From Domibacillus indicus (GTDB lineage: Bacteria > Bacillota > Bacilli > Bacillales > Domibacillaceae): a DNA stretch of 64,000 bases. The translations under genes and the position numbers were made by a program. The stretch's first letter is position 1. Every line of letters begins with the position of its first letter. The notes below the pieces were generated by a model, which made no database searches, was not told where the DNA came from, and was given only the letters and a program-made list of their open reading frames with translations. This document shows, one piece after another, positions 15,890 to 24,753 of this stretch. The stretch covers positions 79,387 through 143,386 of the forward strand of contig NZ_JAMBOO010000008.1 of the NCBI RefSeq assembly GCF_023715895.1. The letters run 5' to 3'.

Positions 15890-18313
15890 TTAGGCTTCTT
15901 CTTTTTCCGTTACAAGAAGCTGTTCTACAGCGCCTTGTTCCTTTTCGTCTACAACAAAGGAACCATTTGAATAACGGTCCACTTTTTTCAAAGTATGGAC
16001 AGCCACTTTTACATCCGGTCCTTTTTTCGTCCGTACAAAATAGTCCCGGTCTTCATCAAGCTTTGCTGCACCGACAATACGGTGTGGATTTGTTTTCAAC
16101 TCACGAAGCAGCACGACGCCGCGCTTGGCGCGTGTTGTCTGCTCGAATTGATCGAGCCCGCCCCGTTTTGCCGATCCGCGGTTTGTAACGGCGATAAACG
16201 ACGTTTCGTCTCCGCTGTCCGATACAATAACCGCAACGGTATAATCTTCGTCTTTTAAGCTGATTCCTTTTACGCCGGCTGCACGCGGTCCAACCACAGG
16301 TACTTCTTCTTCTGGAAACCGCAGGCCATAGCCGTAATGCGTAATCATTAAAATTTCACTGCTGCCGTCTGTAAGTGCCGCTGCACACACTTCATCGTCA
16401 CCCTTGACATTCATAGCCGTCAACGCCCGTGAATAGCGCTGTACGCTCAACTGCGAAAGCTCTGTACGCTTAATCATGCCGTCTTTTGTGGCCAGCAGCA
16501 CATATCGCTCGGCAGAAAAATCACGTACAGGAAAAGCTGCCACAATTGATTCATCCTTAAAGCCGCTGACCATACCCGATGCATGCTGGCCGGCGTCTTT
16601 CCAGCGAATATCCGGCAGCTCGTGTACCGGTAAATACAAGTAGCTGCCTTTATTTGTGAAAACAAGCAGCACATCTGTTGTATTCATTTCGCGCTTAAAT
16701 AACAGCCCGTCCGATTCTTTCATGGCCGGAAGCCCGCCAGAAGCGGAATAAGAGCGCGTACCGGTCCGTTTAATGTATCCTTCCCGCGTAACAGAAACGA
16801 TTACATCCTCACTTGGGATCATCGCTTTTTGATCGATTTTAATTTCCTGGATCTCTGCTTCGATCACCGTGCGGCGCTCGGTCGCATAGATTTTCTTCAT
16901 GTCTTTCAATTCACGCTTAATAACCGATTCAAGCTTTTTCGCACTTCCTAAAATGGCCTCCAGCTGCTTGATTGTTTTTTCAAGCTCAGCCGACTCTTTT
17001 TGAAGCGCGGTAATGTCTGTGTTGGTTAAGCGGTAAAGCTGTAATGTCACGATTGCTTCAGCCTGCGGCTCCGTAAATTCAAATTGATCCATCAAGCGGT
17101 GTTTCGCATCCTGTTTATCTTTTGAAGAGCGAATGCAGGCAATCACTTCGTCCAAAATAGACAGTGCTTTGATCAGCCCTGCTACGATATGGTGACGGGC
17201 TTTTGCTCTCTCTAAATCATAAGCTGACCGGTTGGTTACCACTTCTTTTCTATGTTCAATATAAGCATCCAGCAGGCGGTGCAGTCCCATCAAAACAGGG
17301 CGCTTATTGGCGATTGCAACCATGTTAAAGTTATACGAAATCTGCAGGTCCGTCGCTTTAAATAAATAATTTAAAATCAGCTCTGCATCTGCTTCTTTTT
17401 TCAAATCAATCACGACCCGCAATCCGGTACGGTCGGTCTCATCCCGAACCTCGGCGATACTGTCGAGCTTTCGGTCGATGCGTAAATCATCCATTTTCTT
17501 TACAAGTGATGCTTTGTTTACTTCATATGGTATTTCTGTAATGACAATCCGCTGACGTCCTCCACGCATATCTTCAATTTCCGTTTTGGCGCGGACAATG
17601 ATTTTTCCTTTTCCGGTTTTATACGCTTTTTCAATGCCGTCTACACCTTGAATGATCCCGCCGGTTGGAAAATCCGGACCCGGAAGAACAGTCATTAACT
17701 CCTCCACTGTGCAATCCGGTTTTTCCATACGCATAATAACAGCGTCAATCACTTCATCAAGGCGGTGAGGAGGAATTTCCGTGGCATATCCTGCTGAGAT
17801 CCCTGTTGATCCATTCACAAGCAGATTTGGAAATCTTGCCGGCAGCACAACCGGCTCATTGGTTGTTTCATCGAAGTTCGGAATAAAATCAACGGTTCTT
17901 TTTTCAATATCTGTCAGCAATTCACCGGCAATCGCTGACAGTCTAGTTTCTGTATACCGCATCGCCGCAGGCGGATCCCCATCGACTGATCCGTTGTTGC
18001 CATGCATTTCAATGAGCGGTGTCCGCATTTTCCAGTTTTGACTCAAGCGGACCATTGCATCATACACCGATGTATCACCATGAGGGTGGTAATTACCGAT
18101 TACGTTCCCGACCGTTTTGGCGGCTTTCCGGAACGGCTTTTGGTGTGTATTCCCCTCTGTATGCATAGAAAACAAAATACGGCGCTGTACCGGTTTGAGT
18201 CCATCCCGTGCATCCGGAAGCGCCCGTTCTTGAATAATGTATTTACTATACCGCCCGAATCGGTCGCCAATGACGTCCTCAAGCGGCAAATCTTGAATGT
18301 GTTCACTTTCCAA
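15890..18313 (-). CDS. parC: DNA topoisomerase IV subunit A
   Basis: ParC is the DNA-breaking subunit of topoisomerase IV, which unlinks daughter chromosomes. The 807-residue product has the winged-helix/tower region with catalytic Tyr in AMRYTETRL near residue 120. The quinolone-determining stretch HPHGDTSVYDAMVRLSQ lies near residues 75-95, with wild-type-looking Asp/Ser/Glu-equivalent positions apart from Thr-Ser-Val. C-terminal beta-pinwheel blades follow from about 490. The start is a TTG at 18313, chosen because GGAGG lies nine bases upstream and the ORF extension reaches into parE. It begins four bases after the parE stop, so the two are coupled. Confidence 0.95.
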   Translation of the reverse strand: MESEHIQDLPLEDVIGDRFGRYSKYIIQERALPDARDGLKPVQRRILFSMHTEGNTHQKPFRKAAKTVGNVIGNYHPHGDTSVYDAMVRLSQNWKMRTPLIEMHGNNGSVDGDPPAAMRYTETRLSAIAGELLTDIEKRTVDFIPNFDETTNEPVVLPARFPNLLVNGSTGISAGYATEIPPHRLDEVIDAVIMRMEKPDCTVEELMTVLPGPDFPTGGIIQGVDGIEKAYKTGKGKIIVRAKTEIEDMRGGRQRIVITEIPYEVNKASLVKKMDDLRIDRKLDSIAEVRDETDRTGLRVVIDLKKEADAELILNYLFKATDLQISYNFNMVAIANKRPVLMGLHRLLDAYIEHRKEVVTNRSAYDLERAKARHHIVAGLIKALSILDEVIACIRSSKDKQDAKHRLMDQFEFTEPQAEAIVTLQLYRLTNTDITALQKESAELEKTIKQLEAILGSAKKLESVIKRELKDMKKIYATERRTVIEAEIQEIKIDQKAMIPSEDVIVSVTREGYIKRTGTRSYSASGGLPAMKESDGLLFKREMNTTDVLLVFTNKGSYLYLPVHELPDIRWKDAGQHASGMVSGFKDESIVAAFPVRDFSAERYVLLATKDGMIKRTELSQLSVQRYSRALTAMNVKGDDEVCAAALTDGSSEILMITHYGYGLRFPEEEVPVVGPRAAGVKGISLKDEDYTVAVIVSDSGDETSFIAVTNRGSAKRGGLDQFEQTTRAKRGVVLLRELKTNPHRIVGAAKLDEDRDYFVRTKKGPDVKVAVHTLKKVDRYSNGSFVVDEKEQGAVEQLLVTEKEEA

Positions 18314-18317
18314 TTCG

Positions 18318-20294
18318 TTATTCCTCCCTGTTGCCAGCCAGCTGCTCATTTTCTAAAAGCGCGGCTTCCTCTTCCAATCCGAACGCGACATTGGATTCGA
18401 TCCATTTTCTGCGCGGCTCTACTTTATCCCCCATCAAGACGGTTACGCGACGCTCCGCCCGTGCGGCATCATCAATGGTCACCCGGATCAGCGTTCTTGT
18501 TTCAGGGTTCATCGTTGTTTCCCATAGCTGGTCGGCATTCATCTCACCAAGACCCTTGTAACGTTGAATGGTGGTTCCTTTGCCCATTTTTTTGAGCAGC
18601 GCATCGAGTTCACGCTCAGTCCACACATATTCTGTTACTTCTTTTTTTCCAGTTCCTTTTGATACTTTAAAAAGCGGCGGCATCGCAATGTACACTTTAC
18701 CGCTATCAATGAGCGGCTTCATATACCGGTAGAAAAACGTAAGCAGCAGCACTTGGATATGAGCGCCGTCCGTATCGGCGTCTGTCATTATCACGACTTT
18801 ATCATAATTGGCATCATCTACAGCAAAGTCCGGGCCAACACCGGCGCCGATTGCATGAATAATAGTATTGATTTCTTCGTTTTTAAAAATATCTGCGAGT
18901 TTTGCTTTTTCTGTGTTAATGACTTTTCCGCGAAGCGGCAGCACTGCTTGAAACTTGCGGTCGCGTCCTTGCTTTGCAGAGCCGCCGGCCGAGTCTCCTT
19001 CAACCAGGTACAGCTCATTACGCTCTGGATTGCGCGACTGGGCCGGCGTCAGCTTTCCGGACAGCACCGATTCCCCTTTTTTGCGCTTTTTGCCGTTCCG
19101 GGCATCTTCCCGGGCTTTGCGGGCAGCTTCTCTCGCTTGCGCCGCTTTGATTGCTTTTTTGATCAGAAGCGCACTTACATCCTGGTTTTCTTCAAGAAAA
19201 TACAGCATTTTTTCAGATACGACTTGATCGACTGCCGAGCGGGCTTCCCCGGTTCCAAGCTTTCCTTTTGTCTGCCCTTCAAACTGGAGAAGATGCTCAG
19301 GGACGCGCACCGATACGATGGCCGTCAGCCCTTCTCGAATATCCGTTCCTTCAAGGTTTTTATCTTTTTCCTTCAGCAGACCATTCTTACGCGCATATTC
19401 ATTAAATGTACGCGTCATAGCTGCCCGTGCACCCGCTTCATGTGTACCGCCGTCTTTCGTGCGCACATTGTTGACAAACGACAGCACATTCTCAGAAAAA
19501 CCATCGTTAAATTGAAAAGCGAATTCTGCTTCGATCTCGTTCTGTGTTCCTTCAAACGATACAACTGGATGAAGCGCATCTTTTTCTTCATTTAAGTATT
19601 TAACAAACTCTTCAATCCCGTTCTCAAAAAAGTATTCTTCTTTTTGTTCACGGTCTTTTCGCTTGTCTTCTAACGTAATTTTCAAGCCTTTTAACAAAAA
19701 TGCTGACTCTCTTAACCGTTCGCTCAGCGTGTCAAATTGAAAAACGGTCGTTGAAAAAATCGTTTCATCCGGCTTGAAATGAATTTGTGTACCGGTTGAT
19801 TTTGCTTTCCCTTTTTTCTCAAGTGTTGTAACTGGATGGCCGCCTTTTTCAAAACGCTGCTCAAATTGAAAGCCGTCCCGCCAAATTGTAACCGTGAGCG
19901 ACTCAGACAGGGCATTGACAACAGAAGCCCCTACCCCATGCAGGCCGCCGCTTGTTTTATAGCCGCCTTGTCCAAATTTTCCGCCTGCGTGAAGCACGGT
20001 TAAAATCACTTCCGTTGTCGGCTTGCCCGTGCGGTGCATGCCCGTTGGCATTCCGCGCCCGTAGTCACGCACACTGATTGAATTGTCTTTATGGATCGTA
20101 ACGTTAATCTCGGTTCCATGTCCGCCAAGCGCTTCATCAACCGAGTTGTCAACGATTTCATACACCAAATGGTGAAGCCCACGGCTGTCTGTCGACCCTA
20201 TATACATTCCAGGGCGCTTTCGAACCGCTTCAAGTCCCTCAAGAACCTGGATGGAGTCTTCATTGTAAGTTGATTGTTTTGTTGCATCCGCCAT
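18318..20294 (-). CDS. parE: DNA topoisomerase IV subunit B (ATPase)
   Basis: ParE is the ATP-binding subunit that powers strand passage by ParC. The 658-residue product has the GHKL motifs EIVDNSVDEALGGHG (near 47), DYGRGMPTGMH and KFGQGGYKTSGGLHGVGAS (near 105-123), and the TOPRIM motifs LVEGDSAGGSAKQGRD near 430 and MTDADTDGAHIQVLLLTFF near 506. RYKGLGEMNADQLW lies near 590. AGGAG lies nine bases before the ATG. It is the first gene of parE-parC and is divergent from plsY, as in B. subtilis. Confidence 0.97.
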   Translation of the reverse strand: MADATKQSTYNEDSIQVLEGLEAVRKRPGMYIGSTDSRGLHHLVYEIVDNSVDEALGGHGTEINVTIHKDNSISVRDYGRGMPTGMHRTGKPTTEVILTVLHAGGKFGQGGYKTSGGLHGVGASVVNALSESLTVTIWRDGFQFEQRFEKGGHPVTTLEKKGKAKSTGTQIHFKPDETIFSTTVFQFDTLSERLRESAFLLKGLKITLEDKRKDREQKEEYFFENGIEEFVKYLNEEKDALHPVVSFEGTQNEIEAEFAFQFNDGFSENVLSFVNNVRTKDGGTHEAGARAAMTRTFNEYARKNGLLKEKDKNLEGTDIREGLTAIVSVRVPEHLLQFEGQTKGKLGTGEARSAVDQVVSEKMLYFLEENQDVSALLIKKAIKAAQAREAARKAREDARNGKKRKKGESVLSGKLTPAQSRNPERNELYLVEGDSAGGSAKQGRDRKFQAVLPLRGKVINTEKAKLADIFKNEEINTIIHAIGAGVGPDFAVDDANYDKVVIMTDADTDGAHIQVLLLTFFYRYMKPLIDSGKVYIAMPPLFKVSKGTGKKEVTEYVWTERELDALLKKMGKGTTIQRYKGLGEMNADQLWETTMNPETRTLIRVTIDDAARAERRVTVLMGDKVEPRRKWIESNVAFGLEEEAALLENEQLAGNREE

Positions 20295-20524
20295 GAACTA
20301 AATCTCCTCTCTTTCCAACACCCGTACATAAAACGTATGTTCTTAACTATCATATCATAAAAAGCGGCCGTTCACCAATCTCTTTGCTGATTCCGTTTTA
20401 AAGAGTACGTTACTTTTCCTCGAGAATCAACCGAAATAATTTTACCGCCGCCGTAACCCTCGTGGTAAAATGAATGAGAATGTCATGCACATGATTATAC
20501 AACACAAAAAGGGAGAATGAGAAA

Positions 20525-21130
20525 TTGATTCCAGCACTTGTACTTGTTATCGCCTACTTACTGGGCTCGATTCCTTCTGGTTTAATTGCGGGAAAAGCAT
20601 TTTTCGGCATAGATATACGGGAGCATGGAAGCGGGAATTTGGGCGCAACCAATTCGTTTCGCGTTCTCGGAAAAAAAGCCGGCGCTTTTGTGACAGCGGC
20701 AGATATTTTAAAAGGAACAGCCGCTGCCTCTATTCCGATTATGTTTGATGATACAGGGGTTCATGCCCTTTTAGCCGGCCTTGCCGCAGTGATCGGACAC
20801 ATCTTTCCCGTATTTGCCGGATTTCGCGGCGGCAAAGCAGTCGCCACATCAGCGGGTGTGCTCCTTGCGTACGAACCGCTTTTTTTCCTGCTCTTAATCG
20901 CGATCTTTTTAGTTGTTCTGCTGACCACAAAGTATGTGTCTGTCGCATCCGTAACCGCTGCTCTAGCTGCCTTTATTTATGCGGTCGTCCACACTTTTTA
21001 TACGCAGGACATCCCATTTTTAGCGGTTGTGACCGCTCTGGCTTTTTTCGTTGTTTACCGGCACCGGGCAAACATGACACGCCTTCGTAATGGGACAGAG
21101 CCTAAAATTCCATTAGGCGGGCGCAAATAA
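20525..21130 (+). CDS. plsY: Acyl-phosphate:glycerol-3-phosphate acyltransferase PlsY
   Basis: PlsY makes lysophosphatidic acid from acyl-phosphate and glycerol-3-phosphate at the membrane, the first step of phospholipid synthesis. The 201-residue membrane protein shows the three conserved loops: GSIPSGLI (residues 13-20) with [13 protein letters not shown] (38-50), [18 protein letters not shown] (93-110) and the final [16 protein letters not shown] (175-190). The start is a TTG at 20525 with GGGAG nine bases upstream; an ATG five bases earlier hits a stop at once. Divergent from parE, as in B. subtilis yneS. Confidence 0.95.
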   Translation: MIPALVLVIAYLLGSIPSGLIAGKAFFGIDIREHGSGNLGATNSFRVLGKKAGAFVTAADILKGTAAASIPIMFDDTGVHALLAGLAAVIGHIFPVFAGFRGGKAVATSAGVLLAYEPLFFLLLIAIFLVVLLTTKYVSVASVTAALAAFIYAVVHTFYTQDIPFLAVVTALAFFVVYRHRANMTRLRNGTEPKIPLGGRK

Positions 21131-21165
21131 AAAACGGCTTGACTGTTGAAGTCAAGCCGTTTTTT
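21129..21165 (+). terminator. Terminator of plsY
   Basis: AAAAAACGGCTTGAC pairs perfectly with GTCAAGCCGTTTTTT around seven bases, directly at the plsY stop. Confidence 0.9.
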
Positions 21166-21195
21166 GCGGAAATAATTCAAAAACAGCGAACTATT

Positions 21196-21223
21196 TTGAG
21201 TCCTTCTCTTTCCATGCTACACT
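21196..21223 (+). promoter_or_regulatory. Probable SigA promoter for yneR
   Basis: TTGAGT and TACACT are 16 bases apart, and the start codon follows 26 bases later. Spacing and partial consensus make it a moderate match. Confidence 0.4.
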
Positions 21224-21248
21224 ATGAAAAAAGAATGGAGTGGTAACA

Positions 21249-21557
21249 GTGAACATCGATATAACAAACGAAGCCTTAAATTGGTTTAAGGAAGAAATGC
21301 AGGCGGCAGAGGGAGATACCGTCCGCTTTTATGTACGGTACGGCGGCTCAAGCCCTCTTCATGAAGGGTTCTCACTTGGCATGACAAAAGACGAGCCACT
21401 TGAACCAGCCGTAACCGTTTCTCATGAAGGTGTGACCTATTTTGTTGAAGAAAAAGATGTCTGGTACTTTGACGGCCACCATTTAAAAGTCACTTATGAT
21501 GAAAAGCTGCAGGAGCCTGCTTTTGAGTACATAAAAGATTCCGCTGCTAAAGATTAA
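21249..21557 (+). CDS. yneR: HesB/IscA-fold protein YneR
   Basis: This small protein of the HesB/YadR/YfhF family has ITNEALNWFKEEM at the start and RFYVRYGGSSPLHEGFSLGM near residues 25-44. The cysteines used by true A-type Fe-S carriers are absent, so a cluster carrier role is unlikely and the function remains open. The start was set at a GTG with GGAG eight bases upstream; a GTG three codons earlier is also possible. The 102-residue length is slightly above B. subtilis YneR. It ends over yneQ by 11 bases, convergently. Confidence 0.85.
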   Translation: MNIDITNEALNWFKEEMQAAEGDTVRFYVRYGGSSPLHEGFSLGMTKDEPLEPAVTVSHEGVTYFVEEKDVWYFDGHHLKVTYDEKLQEPAFEYIKDSAAKD

Positions 21558-21849
21558 ATCGTTTAATATGGTCAAACAGTTTTTCATTTTTTAAGACAAC
21601 CAGCTGCTTTTCGCCAAGCAGATCGAAATGAGGCCGGGATGGATTTCGCATATCGATCCATTCCGGTTTTAACCCGTACTTTCTTCCCCACTCCGCCAAT
21701 TTCTCAGCATCGGTACAGCCTGCTTTTGTTACGGTCCGGCAATCCGGGAACCGATCATCCTTCCAATAGTGGGTTAAAAAGGCCACTTTGCCCCGTGCAA
21801 TCTCCTCTTTCCAATTTTCCACTTCTTCCCGCTTCACTCCGAATGCCAT
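21547..21849 (-). CDS. yneQ: Hypothetical protein YneQ
   Basis: The 100-residue soluble protein begins MAFGVKREEVENWKEEIARG. It has conserved-looking blocks FLTHYWKDDRFP, TVTKAGC and HFDLLGEKQ. The combination and the location next to yneP and yneR fit Bacillus YneQ, of unknown function. Its ATG overlaps the yneP stop by one base (TAATG), so it is coupled to yneP. Its 3' end overlaps the convergent yneR. Confidence 0.8.
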   Translation of the reverse strand: MAFGVKREEVENWKEEIARGKVAFLTHYWKDDRFPDCRTVTKAGCTDAEKLAEWGRKYGLKPEWIDMRNPSRPHFDLLGEKQLVVLKNEKLFDHIKRFNL

Positions 21850-22271
21850 TATTTTTCCTTCTTTTCTTTTTCATACACTTCATGCCACTCGGGAAAAGCT
21901 TTTTTAAATTTGACCGGGCGGAATGTTTCCTTGTCTACGACGGTATGTACGCTTGAGCCGGTTACACAAACGTCGCCTGCTTCGTTCACAATTTCGTAGC
22001 CGTATGTCGTGCGGATGCCTGTATGTGATTGGATCCATGTTCGAACAAGCGCCCTCTCTCCGTAACGAAACGGCCGCTTATAGGAAAGCTGGATATCGGT
22101 TACCGGGGAAACAAATCCCGCTCTTTCCATATCAGCATAATGAAAGCCTAAATCTTTAATGAGCTGGGTTCGTCCAATTTCAAACCAAACAACATACTGG
22201 CCATGATACACAACCTGCATGGCATCAGTTTCTGCATATCGGACTTCTACTTGTGCTTCTGAAATAAACAA
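21849..22271 (-). CDS. yneP: Hotdog-fold acyl-CoA thioesterase, YbgC/YneP family
   Basis: The 140-residue hotdog protein shows the 4-hydroxybenzoyl-CoA-thioesterase-like motif VRYAETDAMQVVYHGQYVVW (residues 11-30), with the catalytic Asp in ETDAM. It should hydrolyse short or aromatic acyl-CoA. The start is a TTG at 22271 with AAAGGAG eight bases upstream; the TTG at 22277 would crowd that site. It is co-transcribed with yneQ. The yneP-Q-R/plsY/parEC grouping and nearby citB match B. subtilis. Confidence 0.88.
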   Translation of the reverse strand: MFISEAQVEVRYAETDAMQVVYHGQYVVWFEIGRTQLIKDLGFHYADMERAGFVSPVTDIQLSYKRPFRYGERALVRTWIQSHTGIRTTYGYEIVNEAGDVCVTGSSVHTVVDKETFRPVKFKKAFPEWHEVYEKEKKEK

Positions 22272-22389
22272 AATCAAAACTCCTTTAACAAAATCAAATT
22301 CTTTACCTATTTTACCATGTTTTGAACGGGCGTTTATTCATTTTGCTTTTATGGGTACAGACAAAGAACACGTAAACAAGTTCTTCTGC

Positions 22390-22900
22390 GTCATACAGTG
22401 TTTAAATCCTGTTTAACGGCGATGAAGAGATCCACCCTCCCTTCCTCCCAAGTCTTGACTAAAGACGCGGCGGAAGGGAAAAGATACAGCCTGACAGCGG
22501 GATGCAGGTGTCCTGGCAAAGCATCGGCCGTTTTCATATGCATGTTTCCAGTAAAAGTGACCATGCCGGCGTCGAGCCCGAGCTTGCCCGGAGTGCTATT
22601 GAAGAAATCGCTCGTAAAGTGATTAAGGCCCAGCAGTTAGGCGATCATTCAAATGGGCCGTCTGTCGATATCGGATTAATCGAAGGCAGAACGTCTGCCC
22701 ATGAAAAAATGATGGCTTCCGTCCGGCTTTTAAAAGAAGCAAAAGAAACCAGCAGGCATATTGTACTGGACATTCACGATGAGTATACAGGCAGCGCCTC
22801 AGACGCTTTTTTACTGCAGACAAGGGCACTCCAGCAACCGATGGAATGGAGCCTGTCGGTGAATTTTCACATAGTGAAACCGATGAGTATCCCTTGACCG
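22390..22900 (+). pseudogene. Broken M20-family peptidase (carboxypeptidase G2-like)
   Basis: Two frames together hold the middle of an M20 metallopeptidase. Near 22405 a frame reads NGDEEI, matching the Glu-Glu zinc-site motif. After a frameshift and an in-frame stop, the frame from 22502 gives GRFHMHVSSKSDHAGVEPEL, the dimerisation-domain signature, followed by VDIGLIEGRTS. The family reads GG and NVVP here, so the copy is diverged as well as broken. The N-terminal first third and the C-terminal zinc site are missing. It lies between yneP and ggt. Confidence 0.75.
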
Positions 22901-22975
22901 ATTCACTGGTAGAGCGGACTGTTTTACTTGTATAAACGATTGAACGATTATCTCAAACTGACGGAGGATAACCCT

Positions 22976-24655
22976 ATGACAATAGATCACATTTGGAAAA
23001 ATCAACGAAATCATGCGCACAAGCAGCGCGCTCACGGATCGAAAGGAATGACAGCGAGCGCCACTGAAGAATCGTCCCTTATTGGTGCAGATGTGTTAGC
23101 GAAAGGCGGGAACGCCATGGATGCCCTGGTGGCTATGCAGTTCGCTTTGGCCGTATCTGAACCGTTTAACACAGGGCTTGCAGCCAGCGGCTTTATTCTT
23201 TATTACGATGCCGAAACAAAAAAAACGTCCGTTGTAAACGGACACTCGATTTCACCGAAAAGAGCGCATAAAAATGTTTTTGTAGATGAGCACCAGGATG
23301 TGATTCCATTTTTAAAGCGCTCCACCCCTGGTACGGCTGTAGCGGTTCCCGGCCTTTTAAGGGGAATAGAAAAAGCGTTGAATGAATTTGGAACCATGTC
23401 CTGGCAGGATGTAATTGCCCCAGCCATTGATTTGTCCGAAAAAGGAGTTCGTGTGAATTTAACCTGGAATACAGGGCTGCAGCGCTTCAGCGACCGGCTT
23501 GGGGAGAAAGCGAAAGACTTTTTTTATCCAAACGGCGTGCCGCTTACTGAAGGGGAAATTGTCGTGAACGAAGACTTAACGAAAACACTTAAAATTCTGC
23601 AAAATCATGGGGCAGATGCTTTTTACAAAGGAGAAATTGCCGATAAAATTGTCCAAACCGTTCAAGAGTTTGACGGTTTTATGGAAAAAGACGACTTGGC
23701 CGCTTATGAAGCAACTGTGTCTGAAGCGATCACCGGCACTTATAAGGATTATACGGTTACAGTTCCTGCTCCGCCAAATGGAGGCGGCTTTGCTCTTCTT
23801 TATATGCTCAAACTGCTTGAAAAGCTGGATATCGGCCAATATGGCCTTCGTTCGTGGGAAAAATATTATCTTCTTGCTGAAGTAATGCGCATTATGACGG
23901 CTGATAAGCTTGCGTTTATGGGTGATCCTGCTTTTTACGATATCCCGTTAAAGGGTCTGTTAACAGAGGAATATTTAGAGGAGCGATTGAAGCTGGTAAA
24001 CTTTAAATTCCGGAATGAAGACGTAACAGAAGGCAATCCGTGGCCGTATGATGAAAAAAAACCTCATGATAAAAACGCCAGTACAACAGATCCTGGACCC
24101 GATACCACTCACTTTATAGCTGTAGATGAAAAAGGTAACATCGCTGCCTGTACCTCTTCGTTAGAGCACTTCTTCGGCTCTGGTATTATGGTGCCCGGCT
24201 GCGGATTTTTATTAAATAATGATATGACTGATTTTGATCCGGATCCAGCCGGTTTAAATTCCGTTGAACCTGGCAAATATCCGGTCAGCATGAAGACGCC
24301 GACGATTGTTTTTAAGGATGGCGAACCGATTTTAACACTTGGCTCACCCGGCGGGCCAACCATTCCAGCATCCGTTTTACAGACGATGATCCATGTGCTT
24401 GATTTTGGGCTTGATTTAAAAGAAGCGATTGAAGAACCCCGCATCTATAACGGCACAGGACCGCTTATTTGGCAGGAAGAAGGCATCCCGGAAGAAGCAA
24501 AACAGACGCTTGAGAGCATGAACTATCAGTTTGATTCCATTGCGCTGTCTATAGGAAACGTTCAAGCAATTTTACTAAACCCCAAGACGGGTGAACGTAT
24601 TGGCGGCAGTGATTCCTCTCGTCCAGGAATTCCCGCTTCCCAGGACCCTGAATAA
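22976..24655 (+). CDS. Gamma-glutamyltransferase-family protein (YwrD-like)
   Basis: The 559-residue Ntn-hydrolase matures by autocleavage before a Thr. The cleavage/nucleophile site is TTHFIAVDEKGN near residue 378, and the small subunit then has NNDMTDF and GSPGGPTIPA motifs. No signal peptide is visible, unlike secreted Ggt, which is the YwrD-like pattern. It would act on gamma-glutamyl amides or glutathione-like substrates in the cytoplasm. The start at 22976 follows GGAGG at seven bases. An upstream frame of 16 codons was discarded. A strong hairpin ends it. Confidence 0.88.
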   Translation: MTIDHIWKNQRNHAHKQRAHGSKGMTASATEESSLIGADVLAKGGNAMDALVAMQFALAVSEPFNTGLAASGFILYYDAETKKTSVVNGHSISPKRAHKNVFVDEHQDVIPFLKRSTPGTAVAVPGLLRGIEKALNEFGTMSWQDVIAPAIDLSEKGVRVNLTWNTGLQRFSDRLGEKAKDFFYPNGVPLTEGEIVVNEDLTKTLKILQNHGADAFYKGEIADKIVQTVQEFDGFMEKDDLAAYEATVSEAITGTYKDYTVTVPAPPNGGGFALLYMLKLLEKLDIGQYGLRSWEKYYLLAEVMRIMTADKLAFMGDPAFYDIPLKGLLTEEYLEERLKLVNFKFRNEDVTEGNPWPYDEKKPHDKNASTTDPGPDTTHFIAVDEKGNIAACTSSLEHFFGSGIMVPGCGFLLNNDMTDFDPDPAGLNSVEPGKYPVSMKTPTIVFKDGEPILTLGSPGGPTIPASVLQTMIHVLDFGLDLKEAIEEPRIYNGTGPLIWQEEGIPEEAKQTLESMNYQFDSIALSIGNVQAILLNPKTGERIGGSDSSRPGIPASQDPE

Positions 24656-24689
24656 AAAAATTTCCGGCGTATCAGCCGGAAATTTTTTT
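24655..24689. terminator. Terminator of the gamma-glutamyltransferase gene
   Basis: AAATTTCCGGC pairs perfectly with GCCGGAAATTT around six bases, with A and T runs at both sides. Confidence 0.88.
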
Positions 24690-24753
24690 GTGGCAAGAAA
24701 ACAGCTGAAAAACCGCTAAGCGCAGCCGGTTTGCACAATACCGTTTTGCTTAT

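Noticed and set aside
18313..18349. An ATG start for parC at 18349
   Set aside because: It lies inside parE without a ribosome site; the TTG at 18313 has GGAGG at nine bases and gives the usual ParC length.
18753..19595. 280-codon plus-strand frame antisense to parE
   Set aside because: It lies entirely inside the well-supported parE gene, and its Cys/Phe-rich content is typical of antisense shadow frames.
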